64,000 bases of DNA from an uncultured Opitutales bacterium (GTDB lineage: Bacteria; Verrucomicrobiota; Verrucomicrobiia; Opitutales; Intestinicryptomonadaceae). Position 1 is the stretch's first letter; every line of letters begins with the position of its first letter. Made by a program: the position numbers and the translations under genes. The notes below the pieces were generated by a model. It ran no database searches. It was not told the origin of the DNA and saw only the letters and a list, made by a program, of their open reading frames with translations. This document shows positions 9,138 through 18,498 of the stretch, piece by piece. The DNA is taken from contig URGP01000009.1 in assembly GCA_900547395.1 (NCBI GenBank), forward strand, positions 42,140 through 106,139. The letters run 5' to 3'.

Positions 9138-10397
9138 CTATTTTCCGCCGTCTTTTAAAGTCTTCAGCGCGCAAAATGTCGCAAAAAACGAAACGAGCGT
9201 CGCAAGCATTGCAATCTCAAAAAATCCGACAAAGCCGAAAGAATCTTTCAAATATCCGCTGACAGCCCCGGGCAACTGCAATCCGAGAGCCATAAAGCCC
9301 GTGCATATCGCGTAAAACGCGGTCTTAAACTCCCCTTTTGACGCGAAAATGAGATACATCATATAGCTTGAAAATCCAAACCCGTATCCGAACTGCTCCG
9401 CAAAGACGCATCCGCCTATAAAAAACAAGTTTTGCGGCAGATAAACCGCAAGGAAAAGATACAGCAAATTCGGCAAATTCATCGCAAACGCCATCGGCAC
9501 AATGCACTTTTCAAGCCCGAATTTTGAAATCAAAAATCCGCCCAAAATTCCGCCGCCAAACAAGGCGATAGGAGCGACTACACCATGTATAACACCTATT
9601 GTTTCAAGGCTTAACCCCAGCCCGCCCTCCGAAATTTCCGCCTTCAAAAAAATCGGCATAATTTTGCAGAGCTGGGATTCGGCAAAGCGGTAAAAAAGGA
9701 TGTAGCACATCATTAAAAGAATGCCGCGCCTCAAAAAGAATTTCTTAAAGCAGGCAAAAAATTCGTTTAAGGAAGGCGATTTCCTTGCTGCCGCCAAGTT
9801 TTCAGGGCTTGGCAAAAACTTTGAAAACCAGAAAAATCCGATTAAGGAAACAATGGCACAGACAAAAAACGCAGTCGCCCAGCCCCATTTTTCGCCTCCG
9901 AACTTTCCGCCGGCAAACCCCGCAATGTACAAAAGCCCGCCGTTTCCGAAAATCATTGAAAGGCGGTAAAAAGAACTGCGTATGCCGACAAAAAACGCCT
10001 GGTTTTGCGTTGATAGCGCAAGCATATAAAAGCCGTCCGCCGCAATGTCGAAAGTCGCCGAAGATATGCCCAGAAACCAAAAACCCGCAATCGAAAGCAT
10101 TGCCCAATTTTCGGAAAACGGAGAAATCGACAAGGCAAAGAACGCAAGCGCAAATGCGAGTGCACATGCCAAAATCCATTTGCGCTTTGTCGAAACAGTA
10201 TCGACAAGCGGGCTCCAAAACGGTTTTATTACCCACGGCAAATAAAGCGCACTCGTAAGCGCTGCAACACTTGTTGCGCTCATTCCAAGCGATGTGTAAA
10301 ACAATACCGACACAGTCATTACGACAGTGTTCGGCAACCCTTCCAAAAAATACAGGCACGGAATCCAGCTCCATGCCCCGACTCTGTTTTCTCCCAT
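9138..10397 (-). CDS. AmpG/PAT-like MFS transporter
   Basis: This is a 419-residue, twelve-helix major facilitator protein. The N-terminus has SWIPCLYFLEGLPNTVV and then LYLPWVIKPFWSPLVD, both typical of the AmpG/PAT group. AmpG imports anhydro-muropeptides released during peptidoglycan turnover, so a role in cell-wall recycling is plausible; this group also holds acetyl-CoA and sugar-phosphate-related carriers. It is convergent with the SET gene and lies just downstream of lrgB on the same strand (25 bases). No beta-lactamase or amidase of the recycling pathway is nearby, so the substrate is uncertain. Confidence 0.75.
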   Translation of the reverse strand: MGENRVGAWSWIPCLYFLEGLPNTVVMTVSVLFYTSLGMSATSVAALTSALYLPWVIKPFWSPLVDTVSTKRKWILACALAFALAFFALSISPFSENWAMLSIAGFWFLGISSATFDIAADGFYMLALSTQNQAFFVGIRSSFYRLSMIFGNGGLLYIAGFAGGKFGGEKWGWATAFFVCAIVSLIGFFWFSKFLPSPENLAAARKSPSLNEFFACFKKFFLRRGILLMMCYILFYRFAESQLCKIMPIFLKAEISEGGLGLSLETIGVIHGVVAPIALFGGGILGGFLISKFGLEKCIVPMAFAMNLPNLLYLFLAVYLPQNLFFIGGCVFAEQFGYGFGFSSYMMYLIFASKGEFKTAFYAICTGFMALGLQLPGAVSGYLKDSFGFVGFFEIAMLATLVSFFATFCALKTLKDGGK

Positions 10398-10422
10398 AAG
10401 AAAAATCTTTTAGCAAAAGAGC

Positions 10423-11118
10423 CTACGTTTGCAAAATAAAAAGCAGAAAAGTTGTAAAAACCGCCGTCAAAATCAGTACAAGCGCGCTCATTGCCGCCTG
10501 CTTTTCACTGACTTGCATGCACTTTGCAGTTCCTATGACATGGCTTGTAGAACCTATTGCAAGCCCTATTGAAACATCGTCTTTTATGCCGAACATTTTT
10601 AGCAAGCCATGCCCGAAAGTCCCGCCGAATATTCCCGACACAAACACGCTTGCAACGGTAATGCCCAAAATTCCGCCCGTCATCTTTGAAATTTCAACCG
10701 CGACGGGAGTGGTCACGCATTTTGAGGATATGGAATTTATTATGTCTTCGCCAAGCCCCATGAAAGAAGCGATGACAAATATCGAAAAAACGCTCGTAAA
10801 AGTGGAAACCAGCGTGGCGCAAAATACTTCGAGCGCGTTTAAGCGTATAAGCTTCGTGTTTTTGTAAAGGGGATAGGCAAGGGCTACCGTCGCGGGATAG
10901 AGCAGATATACAATCAAGTCCCCGCCTTTGGCGTAGCCTTCGTAAGAGGCAGAAGTATTTTCTATCGCCAAAATTATAATTAACGACGAAACAATTATCG
11001 GCGGCATAAATCTTAAAAGCTTCGCCCTGCCCAAGAATTTCGCAAACGAAAACGCCGCAATTGTGGAGCAAATCCCCACAAGCGCGATGAAAAAATCGCT
11101 TTCAAAGTATTCTTTCAC
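10423..11118 (-). CDS. lrgB: LrgB/CidB-family membrane protein
   Basis: This 231-residue hydrophobic protein has about seven membrane segments and the conserved stretches SSKCVTTPVAVEIS and GIFGGTFGHGLLK that mark LrgB. Together with LrgA it belongs to the holin/antiholin-like system; plant and bacterial relatives export glycolate or pyruvate-like acids. I set the start at a GTG (first base 11118), because it is preceded seven bases upstream by AGGAG and opens with (M)KEYFESDFF at the normal family length. An ATG farther upstream would add 24 highly basic residues inside lrgA. The start overlaps the end of lrgA by 17 bases, so the pair is translationally coupled. Confidence 0.86.
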   Translation of the reverse strand: MKEYFESDFFIALVGICSTIAAFSFAKFLGRAKLLRFMPPIIVSSLIIILAIENTSASYEGYAKGGDLIVYLLYPATVALAYPLYKNTKLIRLNALEVFCATLVSTFTSVFSIFVIASFMGLGEDIINSISSKCVTTPVAVEISKMTGGILGITVASVFVSGIFGGTFGHGLLKMFGIKDDVSIGLAIGSTSHVIGTAKCMQVSEKQAAMSALVLILTAVFTTFLLFILQT

Positions 11119-11518
11119 TTTGCTTCTCCTCTTTCTCCTTCGCGCCGCACTTGCGCTTTTGCAGGAATTCAACGCAAAAAGCCGTTGCAAACATTGTTAT
11201 TGCCGCGCTTAAAACCAAAGCGGACAATATCGAGCATATCTTGCCTGCGAGAAGCTCTTTATAGGTCATTATCCCGACTAAAATCGGGACAAAGTAAAGC
11301 GGCATAAATTTCAAAATAAGCTTGCAAGCGTCTTCCACCACCCAAAGCGGAATAATTTTAAAAAGCAGCAGAAAATAAAGGATAACCATCGCCACAAGCG
11401 ATGACGGAAAGGTTATCGCAAATAAATCGAATGCGCGCGACACCGCTTCATAAAGCCCGACAAGCAAGGCAAGCCCGCCGCAAACGCGCAAAAATTTGTT
11501 CTTGTATGAAAGTTTCAC
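11102..11518 (-). CDS. lrgA: LrgA/CidA-family membrane protein
   Basis: A 138-residue protein with four predicted membrane helices and the family motif FPSSLVAMVILYFLL followed by LKFMPLYFVPILVGIMTY. The tail is short, charged and lysine/glutamate-rich. LrgA/CidA proteins are small holin-like membrane proteins that work with LrgB in murein hydrolase control or in the export of small organic acids. The stop lies inside the start of lrgB, and recJ ends three bases upstream, so recJ-lrgA-lrgB probably share one transcript. No LytSR-type regulator is seen in the window. Confidence 0.85.
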   Translation of the reverse strand: MKLSYKNKFLRVCGGLALLVGLYEAVSRAFDLFAITFPSSLVAMVILYFLLLFKIIPLWVVEDACKLILKFMPLYFVPILVGIMTYKELLAGKICSILSALVLSAAITMFATAFCVEFLQKRKCGAKEKEEKQSERIL

Positions 11519-11521
11519 GAG

Positions 11522-13261
11522 TTAAAACCGCGCATCGGAAGACACGCGCCAATCTACAATGGTCGCCTGCGGAGTTTTGCGCTTATTCCACCTATTCCAT
11601 GAAAGGTGCATCGCAAAATCAATTTTCGTGTTCACCGGCGGAAGATTGCGCCCCATTCTCCAAGCGACCGCGCTAATCCAAGTTCCGTTGTTGAGCGGAA
11701 GCTGGAATTTAAAGTTCTGCCCGCCGCCGAAAACTTCGACGGGCTTTTCCAAGACAACTTCCCTTATCGCAAAAATAGGCTCTTTGTTGCCTTCCCCGAA
11801 AGGATGCAAAATTTCAAGTTCGTCCAAAAGCTCAAAACAGATGTCCTCGTGCGCAAGCTCCAAAGAAACATGGAGTTCCGGCTCAAAAGAAACCCCCTCT
11901 TCAAGCCTTTTGCGGATTACGGAATTAAGCTTCGCCTTAAATTCCGCCATCTTGTTTTCTTTAACGGAGACGCCGACTGCCATCGGGTGCCCTCCCCAGC
12001 TGCCCAAAAACTCCGTGCAGTGCGACAGGCATTCAACCAAGTCAAGACCCGCAATACTTCTGCCCGACCCCTTTGTGTAGCCTTCGTCAGTTTCGCCAAA
12101 GACAATCACGGGGCGGTTAAATTCGCGGCTAAGCTTGCCTGCGATAATGCCGACAACCCCCGGGTGCCATGTCGTGTCGAAAACGATTATGCAGGGGTCG
12201 TCAGCCAAATTGCAGTCGGAAATCTTTTTCATTGCCGACTCGAAGACGCCCCTTTCAATTTCCTGGCGTTCCTTGTTGATGTCGTTTAACTCGCAGGCGG
12301 CTCTGAAACAAGTTGTGAAATCGTCGCCCAAAAGCATATCCAAAGGCAAAGACGCGTCGGCAAGCCTTCCGCTTGCGTTTATGCGCGGCCCGAGCCTGAA
12401 AGATATGTCAACGGGCGTAATTTCGTCGCCCAAAGAAATGCCGCTTGCCTGTATTAACGCCTGAATGCCCTTGCGCTTCGTGCTTTTTAACCTCTTTATT
12501 CCGTATCTTGCAAGTATCCTGTTTTCATCGACAAGCGGAACCAAGTCGGCGATAGTGCCAAGAGACACCAAGTCGAGAGATTCTTTCAAGTCGAGAGTCC
12601 AAGAACGGGGGTCGTCGCGCAGACGCATTTCCTTTACGAGAGCGTGGACAAGCTTAAAGACAAGCCCAACAGTGCAAAGATTGCGCCACGGAGCGGTGCT
12701 CAAATCAAAAACGTGCGGATTTACCAGAATATAATCCTCTTCGGCAGGATTGTCTTTCGACTGGTGGTGGTCGACAACTATCAAATCTATGCCCTGAGAG
12801 CGGATATAGTGAATCGCCTCCATTGCGTTTGTGCCGCAGTCAAGCGCGACAAGCAAGTCCGGCTTTTCGTCGGCAAACGCGCGCTCCAAAGCCGCCTCGC
12901 TCAACCCGTAGCCTTCGTCCATTCTGCGCGGCACGAAGTACGATGGATTACAGTCGAAGTGACGCATTGCGTTCACAAAAAGAGTCGTGCTTGTGATGCC
13001 GTCCACATCGTAGTCGCCAAAAACCAAAACCTTTTGATTTTTGGAAATTGCCTCAATCAGTCTAAGCGCGGCTCTTCGCAAATTTTTTACGCGGAAAGGA
13101 TCGCCCAAATTTGTGAGCTTGGGCTTTAAAAACATTTCGGCGCGGATGGGGTCGGAAAAGCCGCGTTCAAGCAACAAGGACGCAAGTATCGGGCTTACGC
13201 CCAAATAAGAGCCCAAGTCTGCCGCAAGTTTCGCGTCGTATTTTCCGATTTTCCAATCCAC
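11522..13261 (-). CDS. recJ: Single-stranded-DNA-specific exonuclease RecJ
   Basis: This 579-residue protein holds the DHH phosphoesterase motifs FGDYDVDGITSTTLF and VVDHHQ, then LGPRINASGRL, and the DHHA1 motif GGHPMAVGV, followed by an OB-like C-terminal region with the conserved HPFGEGNKEP. RecJ degrades single-stranded DNA 5' to 3' with bound metals and serves RecFOR recombination, base excision and mismatch repair. The length is normal for the family. It lies 19 bases downstream of thrS and three bases upstream of lrgA, all on the minus strand, suggesting co-transcription without obvious functional linkage. Confidence 0.95.
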   Translation of the reverse strand: MDWKIGKYDAKLAADLGSYLGVSPILASLLLERGFSDPIRAEMFLKPKLTNLGDPFRVKNLRRAALRLIEAISKNQKVLVFGDYDVDGITSTTLFVNAMRHFDCNPSYFVPRRMDEGYGLSEAALERAFADEKPDLLVALDCGTNAMEAIHYIRSQGIDLIVVDHHQSKDNPAEEDYILVNPHVFDLSTAPWRNLCTVGLVFKLVHALVKEMRLRDDPRSWTLDLKESLDLVSLGTIADLVPLVDENRILARYGIKRLKSTKRKGIQALIQASGISLGDEITPVDISFRLGPRINASGRLADASLPLDMLLGDDFTTCFRAACELNDINKERQEIERGVFESAMKKISDCNLADDPCIIVFDTTWHPGVVGIIAGKLSREFNRPVIVFGETDEGYTKGSGRSIAGLDLVECLSHCTEFLGSWGGHPMAVGVSVKENKMAEFKAKLNSVIRKRLEEGVSFEPELHVSLELAHEDICFELLDELEILHPFGEGNKEPIFAIREVVLEKPVEVFGGGQNFKFQLPLNNGTWISAVAWRMGRNLPPVNTKIDFAMHLSWNRWNKRKTPQATIVDWRVSSDARF

Positions 13262-13280
13262 GTTTCAATGCTCTTTTTAA

Positions 13281-15095
13281 TTACAATCTGCGGCTTTTTG
13301 CGTCCTGCAGAATTTGTTCAACGGCTTCTTCCGCAGACTTCACACCCTCAAACTCCTTGCGAAGGCGCGAACGCACCGAAACCATTTTGCCTTCCGCCTC
13401 TTTTTTGCCGATGACAAACATGTGCGGAACTTTTTCAGTTTCAGCCTTGCGGATTTTGGCTCCGAGCTTCTCGGAAGAATCGTCCATTGAAACTCTAAGC
13501 CCCGCTTTTTTGGCGAGTTTGTAAACTTCGTCGGCATATCCGATTACGTCTTCGCCCAAAGGCAAAATTCGAACCTGCTCCGGAGCAAGCCATGTCGGGA
13601 AGTTGCCGCCGAAGTGCTCGATAAGAACGCCCGTAAAACGCTCCAAAGAGCCGAACGGCGCGCGGTGAATCATAATCGGGCGGTGCTGTTTATTGTCGGA
13701 ACCCGTGTAGGTGATGTCGAAACGCTCAGGCAAATTGTAGTCAACCTGGACTGTGCCAAGCTGCCATTCGCGCCCGATTACATCTTTTACGACAAAGTCA
13801 ATTTTGGGGCCGTAAAAAGCCGCTTCGCCAAGCTCTTCGGTAAACGGAACACCGAGCGAGCGCGCCGCCTTTCTGATGGCGTCTTCGCTCTTTTGCCAAT
13901 TTTCATCGCTTCCGACATATTTGTCGCTATCAGGGTCGCGCAAAGAAATTCTCACGCGGTAGTCTGACATACCGATGGTGGTAAAGACTTTCTTTACCAA
14001 GTCCAAGCAGCCTTGAATTTCGGCATCGAGCTGTTCGGGAGTGCAGAATATGTGCGCGTCGTCCTGCGTAAAACCCCTTACGCGCGTCATACCGTTTAAT
14101 TCGCCCGACTGCTCCCAGCGGTACACGTTGCCAAACTCCGCCAAGCGGACGGGCAAATCGCGGTAGGAATGAGCGTCGCTTTTGTAAATTTCGACATGGA
14201 ACGGGCAATTCATGGGTTTTAGCAAAAATCCCGAAACGTCGCCGTTTTCGATTTTTTCCTCAAACTGCGAAACGGGAACATTTTGAGACGCCAAACGCTG
14301 CAAGTCGTCGCGCTCGACTATCGGAACAAACTGCGATTCCTTGTAATACGGGAAGTGCCCGCTCGTCTTAAAAAGCCCGAGCTTGCCGATATGCGGAGTG
14401 AACACCTGGCTGTACCCCTGCTCGCGCAAAAGCTCCAAAATGAAGTCCTGCAACGACTGGCGCAAAATTGCGCCCTTCGGCTTCCACAAAATAAGCCCCT
14501 GACCTACCCTGTCGTCGATTACGAAAAGCCCCATTTCCTTGCCGAGCTTGCGGTGGTCGCGCTTTTTGGCTTCTTCGAGTTGCGTCAAGTAGTTTTGCAA
14601 GTCTTCCTTGCTTTCAAAGGCGGTGCCGTAAATGCGCTGGAGCTGTTTGTTGTTTTCGTCGCCGCGATGGTACGCGCCCGCGACAGTCAAAAGCTTGAAC
14701 GCCTTTATGCGCTTTGTGTAGTCAACATGCGGACCCGCGCACAAATCGCAAAAATCGCCGTTTGTGTAAAAAGTTATCTTTTCGCCGTCGGGAATGTCAG
14801 CCAAACGTCCGAGCTTGTACTCTTCCTGCCCGCGCTCGCGGATAAGCTTTTCGGCTTCTTCGCGCGAAAGCTCCCTCTTTTCAAAACGCTGGTTTTCGGA
14901 AATGATTTTTTTCATTTCAGCCTCGATTTTTTCCAAGTCTTCGGCTGTGAATTTGTGGGGCAAATCAAAATCGTAATAAAAGCCCGTTTCGGTTGCAGGA
15001 CCAATGTCGAGCTTTGCGTTTGGGAATAAGCGCAACACCGCCGCCGCCAAAACGTGCGATGCGCTGTGTCTTATTTTATGCAATTCTTCGTTCAT
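13281..15095 (-). CDS. thrS: Threonyl-tRNA synthetase without N-terminal TGS domain
   Basis: The 604-residue protein starts directly at the editing (SAD) domain: HSASH at residues 10-14 and DLCAGPHV near 145 supply the zinc-like His/Cys site that clears mis-charged serine. The class II core follows, with motif 2 around FGNVYRWEQSGELNGMTRVRG and motif 3 near MIHRAPFGSLERF, then the anticodon-binding domain. About 60 residues of the usual TGS domain are missing, with no upstream in-frame start that would restore it. It charges tRNA-Thr. It follows trmB by 58 bases on the same strand. Confidence 0.95.
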   Translation of the reverse strand: MNEELHKIRHSASHVLAAAVLRLFPNAKLDIGPATETGFYYDFDLPHKFTAEDLEKIEAEMKKIISENQRFEKRELSREEAEKLIRERGQEEYKLGRLADIPDGEKITFYTNGDFCDLCAGPHVDYTKRIKAFKLLTVAGAYHRGDENNKQLQRIYGTAFESKEDLQNYLTQLEEAKKRDHRKLGKEMGLFVIDDRVGQGLILWKPKGAILRQSLQDFILELLREQGYSQVFTPHIGKLGLFKTSGHFPYYKESQFVPIVERDDLQRLASQNVPVSQFEEKIENGDVSGFLLKPMNCPFHVEIYKSDAHSYRDLPVRLAEFGNVYRWEQSGELNGMTRVRGFTQDDAHIFCTPEQLDAEIQGCLDLVKKVFTTIGMSDYRVRISLRDPDSDKYVGSDENWQKSEDAIRKAARSLGVPFTEELGEAAFYGPKIDFVVKDVIGREWQLGTVQVDYNLPERFDITYTGSDNKQHRPIMIHRAPFGSLERFTGVLIEHFGGNFPTWLAPEQVRILPLGEDVIGYADEVYKLAKKAGLRVSMDDSSEKLGAKIRKAETEKVPHMFVIGKKEAEGKMVSVRSRLRKEFEGVKSAEEAVEQILQDAKSRRL

Positions 15096-15153
15096 AATAA
15101 AGTTATTAAATATCTGATTATAAAAAGCGTTTGTAAAGCTATTTTTACCGCGT

Positions 15154-15753
15154 TCAAGCTTTTAAAACCGCGCAGAGAGTGCGAAAATTCGGCAAAATGC
15201 GCTGAAACTGCGAAACTTCTTCAAATTCAAGCTCTTCCCCATCCAGTATTTCCCAGTCCGAATGGCTTTCAAAAACCGATTTCGCCCAGTCGAAGTATTC
15301 CGAATGGTCTGTTCTGAAAAACAATTTGGCACCATTTGCCAAGCAATCCTTCAAGGCGTCCAAAAATTCGGGCTGAATGAGCCTGTTTTTGTGGTGCCGC
15401 TTTTTAGGCCACGGGTCGGGGAAAAATATGAAAACCTTTCCGAACTTGACTTCGCGCGGCATTGCTTCAAGGAACTCCCCGCTCTGCGCCTTTATGAAAT
15501 ACACGTTCGTGTTGCCGAGTTTCTCGTTCTTGCGCTCGCCGTCGCGTATGCGCGATGAAATAAGGTCGATGCCAACGCAAAGCTCGTTTTTATGCGCAGC
15601 CCCGTACGCGCTCAAATAATGCCCCTTGCCGCATCCGATTTCAAAAGTTATCTTGCCGCCGAAATTCCGCGCGGGAAGAGAGGCAATTTTTTCTTTCAAG
15701 TTTTCAATACGCGCCGCCCTGCGCGCCAATGCAAGTTCCAATCCGTTTTCCAT
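15154..15753 (-). CDS. trmB: tRNA (guanine-N7-)-methyltransferase
   Basis: This 199-residue class I SAM methyltransferase has the binding loop FEIGCGKGHYL and the highly specific TrmB motif FIFFPDPWPKKRHHKNRL, followed by FFRTDHSEY. It methylates G46 in the variable loop of tRNAs. The annotated ATG lies 50 bases inside the end of the upstream helicase gene; homology starts close to the N-terminus, so the overlap may be real, although a shorter start would reduce it. It sits between the helicase and thrS on the minus strand. Confidence 0.93.
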   Translation of the reverse strand: MENGLELALARRAARIENLKEKIASLPARNFGGKITFEIGCGKGHYLSAYGAAHKNELCVGIDLISSRIRDGERKNEKLGNTNVYFIKAQSGEFLEAMPREVKFGKVFIFFPDPWPKKRHHKNRLIQPEFLDALKDCLANGAKLFFRTDHSEYFDWAKSVFESHSDWEILDGEELEFEEVSQFQRILPNFRTLCAVLKA

Positions 15754-18103
15754 TTGTTTTTGAAGATGAACTTTCGCACATTTTTTTCAATTCCAAAAAT
15801 CTTTCGTCTTCCAAATGCGGACATTCCGCGATATGGTTTATTATGCTGAGCCATTCAAGATGCGCCCTTTCGATGTCGCCCTTATGCAAAAATTCGTCTT
15901 CAAAATCAGCAAAAGACGCGCCGCCGGCTATTTTTCGCATAATTTCGGAAGCCCCTTCTCCGTAGCCTGCGGGAATGCCCTTGTGCAGATAGCCGTCGAT
16001 GTCGCAAATTCCGTATTTGATTCGGCAAATATCAGCAAGGCGCGAACTCGGAGAGCGTATTTTTGACGACAAACCAAACCTCGCGCCCGCCCTCAAATTT
16101 GCAATGTCGTAAAAGATTTCCCCAATGCCGTACGACTTGTCTTCGAGAGCCGCCGCAACCGCAAGCCCCTCCCCCGAATTGAAAAGCGAAAAAATCCTGC
16201 CGCGCATCGTGGGCTTGAAGCGTTCGTCCACAAGCCCGAATTTGAGCCACAACTCCGCAACCGTCGAGGCAGTGCCCGCAAAATCTCCGCCGCCCGACAA
16301 GGCGTCGAAGTCATAGGCGTTCTTCACCAAGACTTCGCGCATTGGCGGATTGAAAAGATTTTTCCCCGCACCGTCCTTAAAAGTCTTTGCGGCGCAGTTT
16401 CGGACGCTAAGTTTTGCAAACAGCCCGCCATTTTTTATCTCCAAAAACTCGGCAAACGCCCCCGAAAACAAATCGGGCAAATACTTCAAAAAACGCCTGC
16501 GCAATGTTTTCAAAGTCGCGCCGCTTTTGGAAACCGCCGCCCTGTCTTCATTTTTAAGAATCGGCTTTAACTTGGAAACAAGCGACTTGTTCAGCCTGAA
16601 AATTCCGTCTGATATTTCGCTTGCAATGCGGATTTCCACCCCGTATCCCCCCGACGGCAATTCGCAAACCGCACCAGTTTTGAGAAGCGAAACCGCCTTT
16701 TTGACATCCAAAAAATTGCGCCACTTTTTGCCGTCGAAAAACAGGGCGTCTTTTAATGCGCAAGTAGAAGTCGGAGTTCTTCGCTGCCACAAAAAATCCG
16801 AATTTTGCATCTCAATGCGAATGCCGTCCAAACTAAGTTTTTGCCTCGACAAATTTCTCTTCGCGGATTCAAAACCCAAGTCTGTTTTATCTTCCGTAAA
16901 CAGCCTTTTTGCGAAGTTTTTTGCCGCCAAAACATGGTCTTTGCCCTCGCTTGCCGCAATGTCCATTATGCGCAAAAACGCGCCCCAATCCAAAAACTTT
17001 GCGCGCGACAAAACAATTTCCTTAGCCTCCGAAAAGCGCGGCTTTGAAGGAAGGCATATTGCGTACCCCGACCTGTCAAGCCCCCTTCGCCCCGCCCTGC
17101 CGTACATCTGCAAAAGCTCGTCTGGACGCAGTTTGTAAACCTTGCCAAGAGCCTCGTATTCCCCGTCGGCGACAATGACGCTTCTCATGGAAAAATTCAC
17201 CCCCGCACCCAAGCCCGTCGTGGCGACGACAACTTTCAGCCTGCCCGATTTTGCCATGTCTTCAACCAAATCGCATCTTTGATGCGCGCTAAGACCGCTG
17301 TGATGGAAAGCAACGCCCCTCTTCAACAATCCCCCCAGCTTGCGCCCAGCCATCGAAAGCTTTTGGCGGGGAATTTCCAACATCGGCTCGTTTTTGAACG
17401 CTTCGGCTATCTTGGCAGCTATTATTTCCGCCTCAATCCTCTTCGGAGCGAAAATCAAAAGCGGAGTCATTTCAAGGCTCGATATTTTTCGCGCAAGCCT
17501 TCCCCAAAATCCCATTCCCTTAAAAGAAACGCCTTTTAAAATCGCCTCCGAGAAAACTTCTTCAAGGGGAACGGGACGCTCCCCATGCTCGACCAGCACC
17601 GCGCGCCTGCCAAGCCTTTCAAGCCATGCGGCGACTTCCAACCTGTTTGCAACGCTTCCGCTTAAAAGCAAAAGTTGGACATCTTTGCCCGCCGCTGCAA
17701 CGGCAACTTCGTAATTGGCCCCGCGCCTGAAATCAGAGATGAGCTGGTATTCGTCTATTACGATTAAATCCGCGCACCTGCCTTCCAAAATCCTCGACTT
17801 TTGCGTTTCCAAAGTCGCGACAACCAAGGGGGCGGAAGTGTTGAAAGAATAGTCTCCCGTGGCAATCCCGACATTCCAGCCGAGAGCCCGCCATTCCCTG
17901 AATTTGTCGTTTGCAAGCGCGCGAGTCGGTACGGTGTAAACGGCATTTCCCTTGAAATGCCTCGTGTAAAACAGCTCAAAAACGTAAGTTTTTCCAGCCC
18001 CCGTAGGGGCGTGCAAAACGACGTCGCAACCCCTGCAAAGCGCGCCGACCGCTTCCTGCTGCCACAAGTCCGGTATTTTTACGTTCTGGGAAAATTCTTC
18101 CAT
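15704..18103 (-). CDS. Ski2-type DEAD/DEAH-box helicase
   Basis: This 799-residue superfamily 2 helicase shows motif I APTGAGKT (residues 32-39), motif Ia VPTRALANDKF, motif II as DEYQ (residues 117-120), motif III LLLSGS, and motif VI QMYGRAGRRG, the last strongly typical of Ski2/Mtr4/Lhr-like enzymes. It probably unwinds RNA or DNA with ATP. The long C-terminal half has no domain I can name. The final 20 or so residues are Ser/Gly-rich and overlap the start of trmB. Association with tRNA genes (tRNA-Phe divergent, trmB and thrS downstream) hints at RNA work, but that is only context. Confidence 0.85.
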   Translation of the reverse strand: MEEFSQNVKIPDLWQQEAVGALCRGCDVVLHAPTGAGKTYVFELFYTRHFKGNAVYTVPTRALANDKFREWRALGWNVGIATGDYSFNTSAPLVVATLETQKSRILEGRCADLIVIDEYQLISDFRRGANYEVAVAAAGKDVQLLLLSGSVANRLEVAAWLERLGRRAVLVEHGERPVPLEEVFSEAILKGVSFKGMGFWGRLARKISSLEMTPLLIFAPKRIEAEIIAAKIAEAFKNEPMLEIPRQKLSMAGRKLGGLLKRGVAFHHSGLSAHQRCDLVEDMAKSGRLKVVVATTGLGAGVNFSMRSVIVADGEYEALGKVYKLRPDELLQMYGRAGRRGLDRSGYAICLPSKPRFSEAKEIVLSRAKFLDWGAFLRIMDIAASEGKDHVLAAKNFAKRLFTEDKTDLGFESAKRNLSRQKLSLDGIRIEMQNSDFLWQRRTPTSTCALKDALFFDGKKWRNFLDVKKAVSLLKTGAVCELPSGGYGVEIRIASEISDGIFRLNKSLVSKLKPILKNEDRAAVSKSGATLKTLRRRFLKYLPDLFSGAFAEFLEIKNGGLFAKLSVRNCAAKTFKDGAGKNLFNPPMREVLVKNAYDFDALSGGGDFAGTASTVAELWLKFGLVDERFKPTMRGRIFSLFNSGEGLAVAAALEDKSYGIGEIFYDIANLRAGARFGLSSKIRSPSSRLADICRIKYGICDIDGYLHKGIPAGYGEGASEIMRKIAGGASFADFEDEFLHKGDIERAHLEWLSIINHIAECPHLEDERFLELKKMCESSSSKTNGKRIGTCIGAQGGAY

Positions 18104-18226
18104 TTATCCGAAAACAGGCAATTAAAACTTGGAGTTTTTCGCAAGAGATTTTTTTCGCGTTAAATTTTTTTATTTTTTTTGTTGACGAAACCCAAAAAAT
18201 ATAGAGACTAAAAAACTTTCATTTAT

Positions 18227-18302
<76 letters not shown>

Positions 18303-18312
18303 TTTGAAATTT

Positions 18313-18342
18313 AAGCGCACCCCGAAAGGTGCGCTTTTTTTA
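18313..18342 (+). terminator. Intrinsic terminator of tRNA-Phe
   Basis: A nine-base-pair stem (AAGCGCACC with GGTGCGCTT) with a six-base CCGAAA loop is followed by a run of seven T. It lies ten bases after the CCA end of tRNA-Phe and should end that transcript before the GH2 gene promoter. Confidence 0.9.
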
Positions 18343-18445
18343 TTTCCCTCAACTCCTTCACGGCAACCGATTTTGCCGATTTTCGACCGCCATCAAAATA
18401 ACGCGTTTGCGGTTTTGGACAAGGAAAGCGGAAACTTGCAAAGTC

Positions 18446-18473
18446 TTGACAAAAAAAGCGTCTTTTATACCTT
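18446..18473 (+). promoter_or_regulatory. Candidate sigma-70 promoter of the GH2 gene
   Basis: A perfect TTGACA (18446-18451) is followed after 16 bases by TACCTT, which keeps the key T, A and final T of a -10 box. Initiation near 18480 would give a leader of about 19 bases before the ATG at 18499, leaving AGAGG at the right distance. The -10 match is weak, so this is a candidate only. Confidence 0.4.
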
Positions 18474-18498
18474 TTATATATACAAAAGAGGAAAACCT

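Noticed and set aside
14283..15029. A 248-codon plus-strand frame opposite thrS
   Set aside because: It is antisense to clear synthetase motifs and has no recognisable features.
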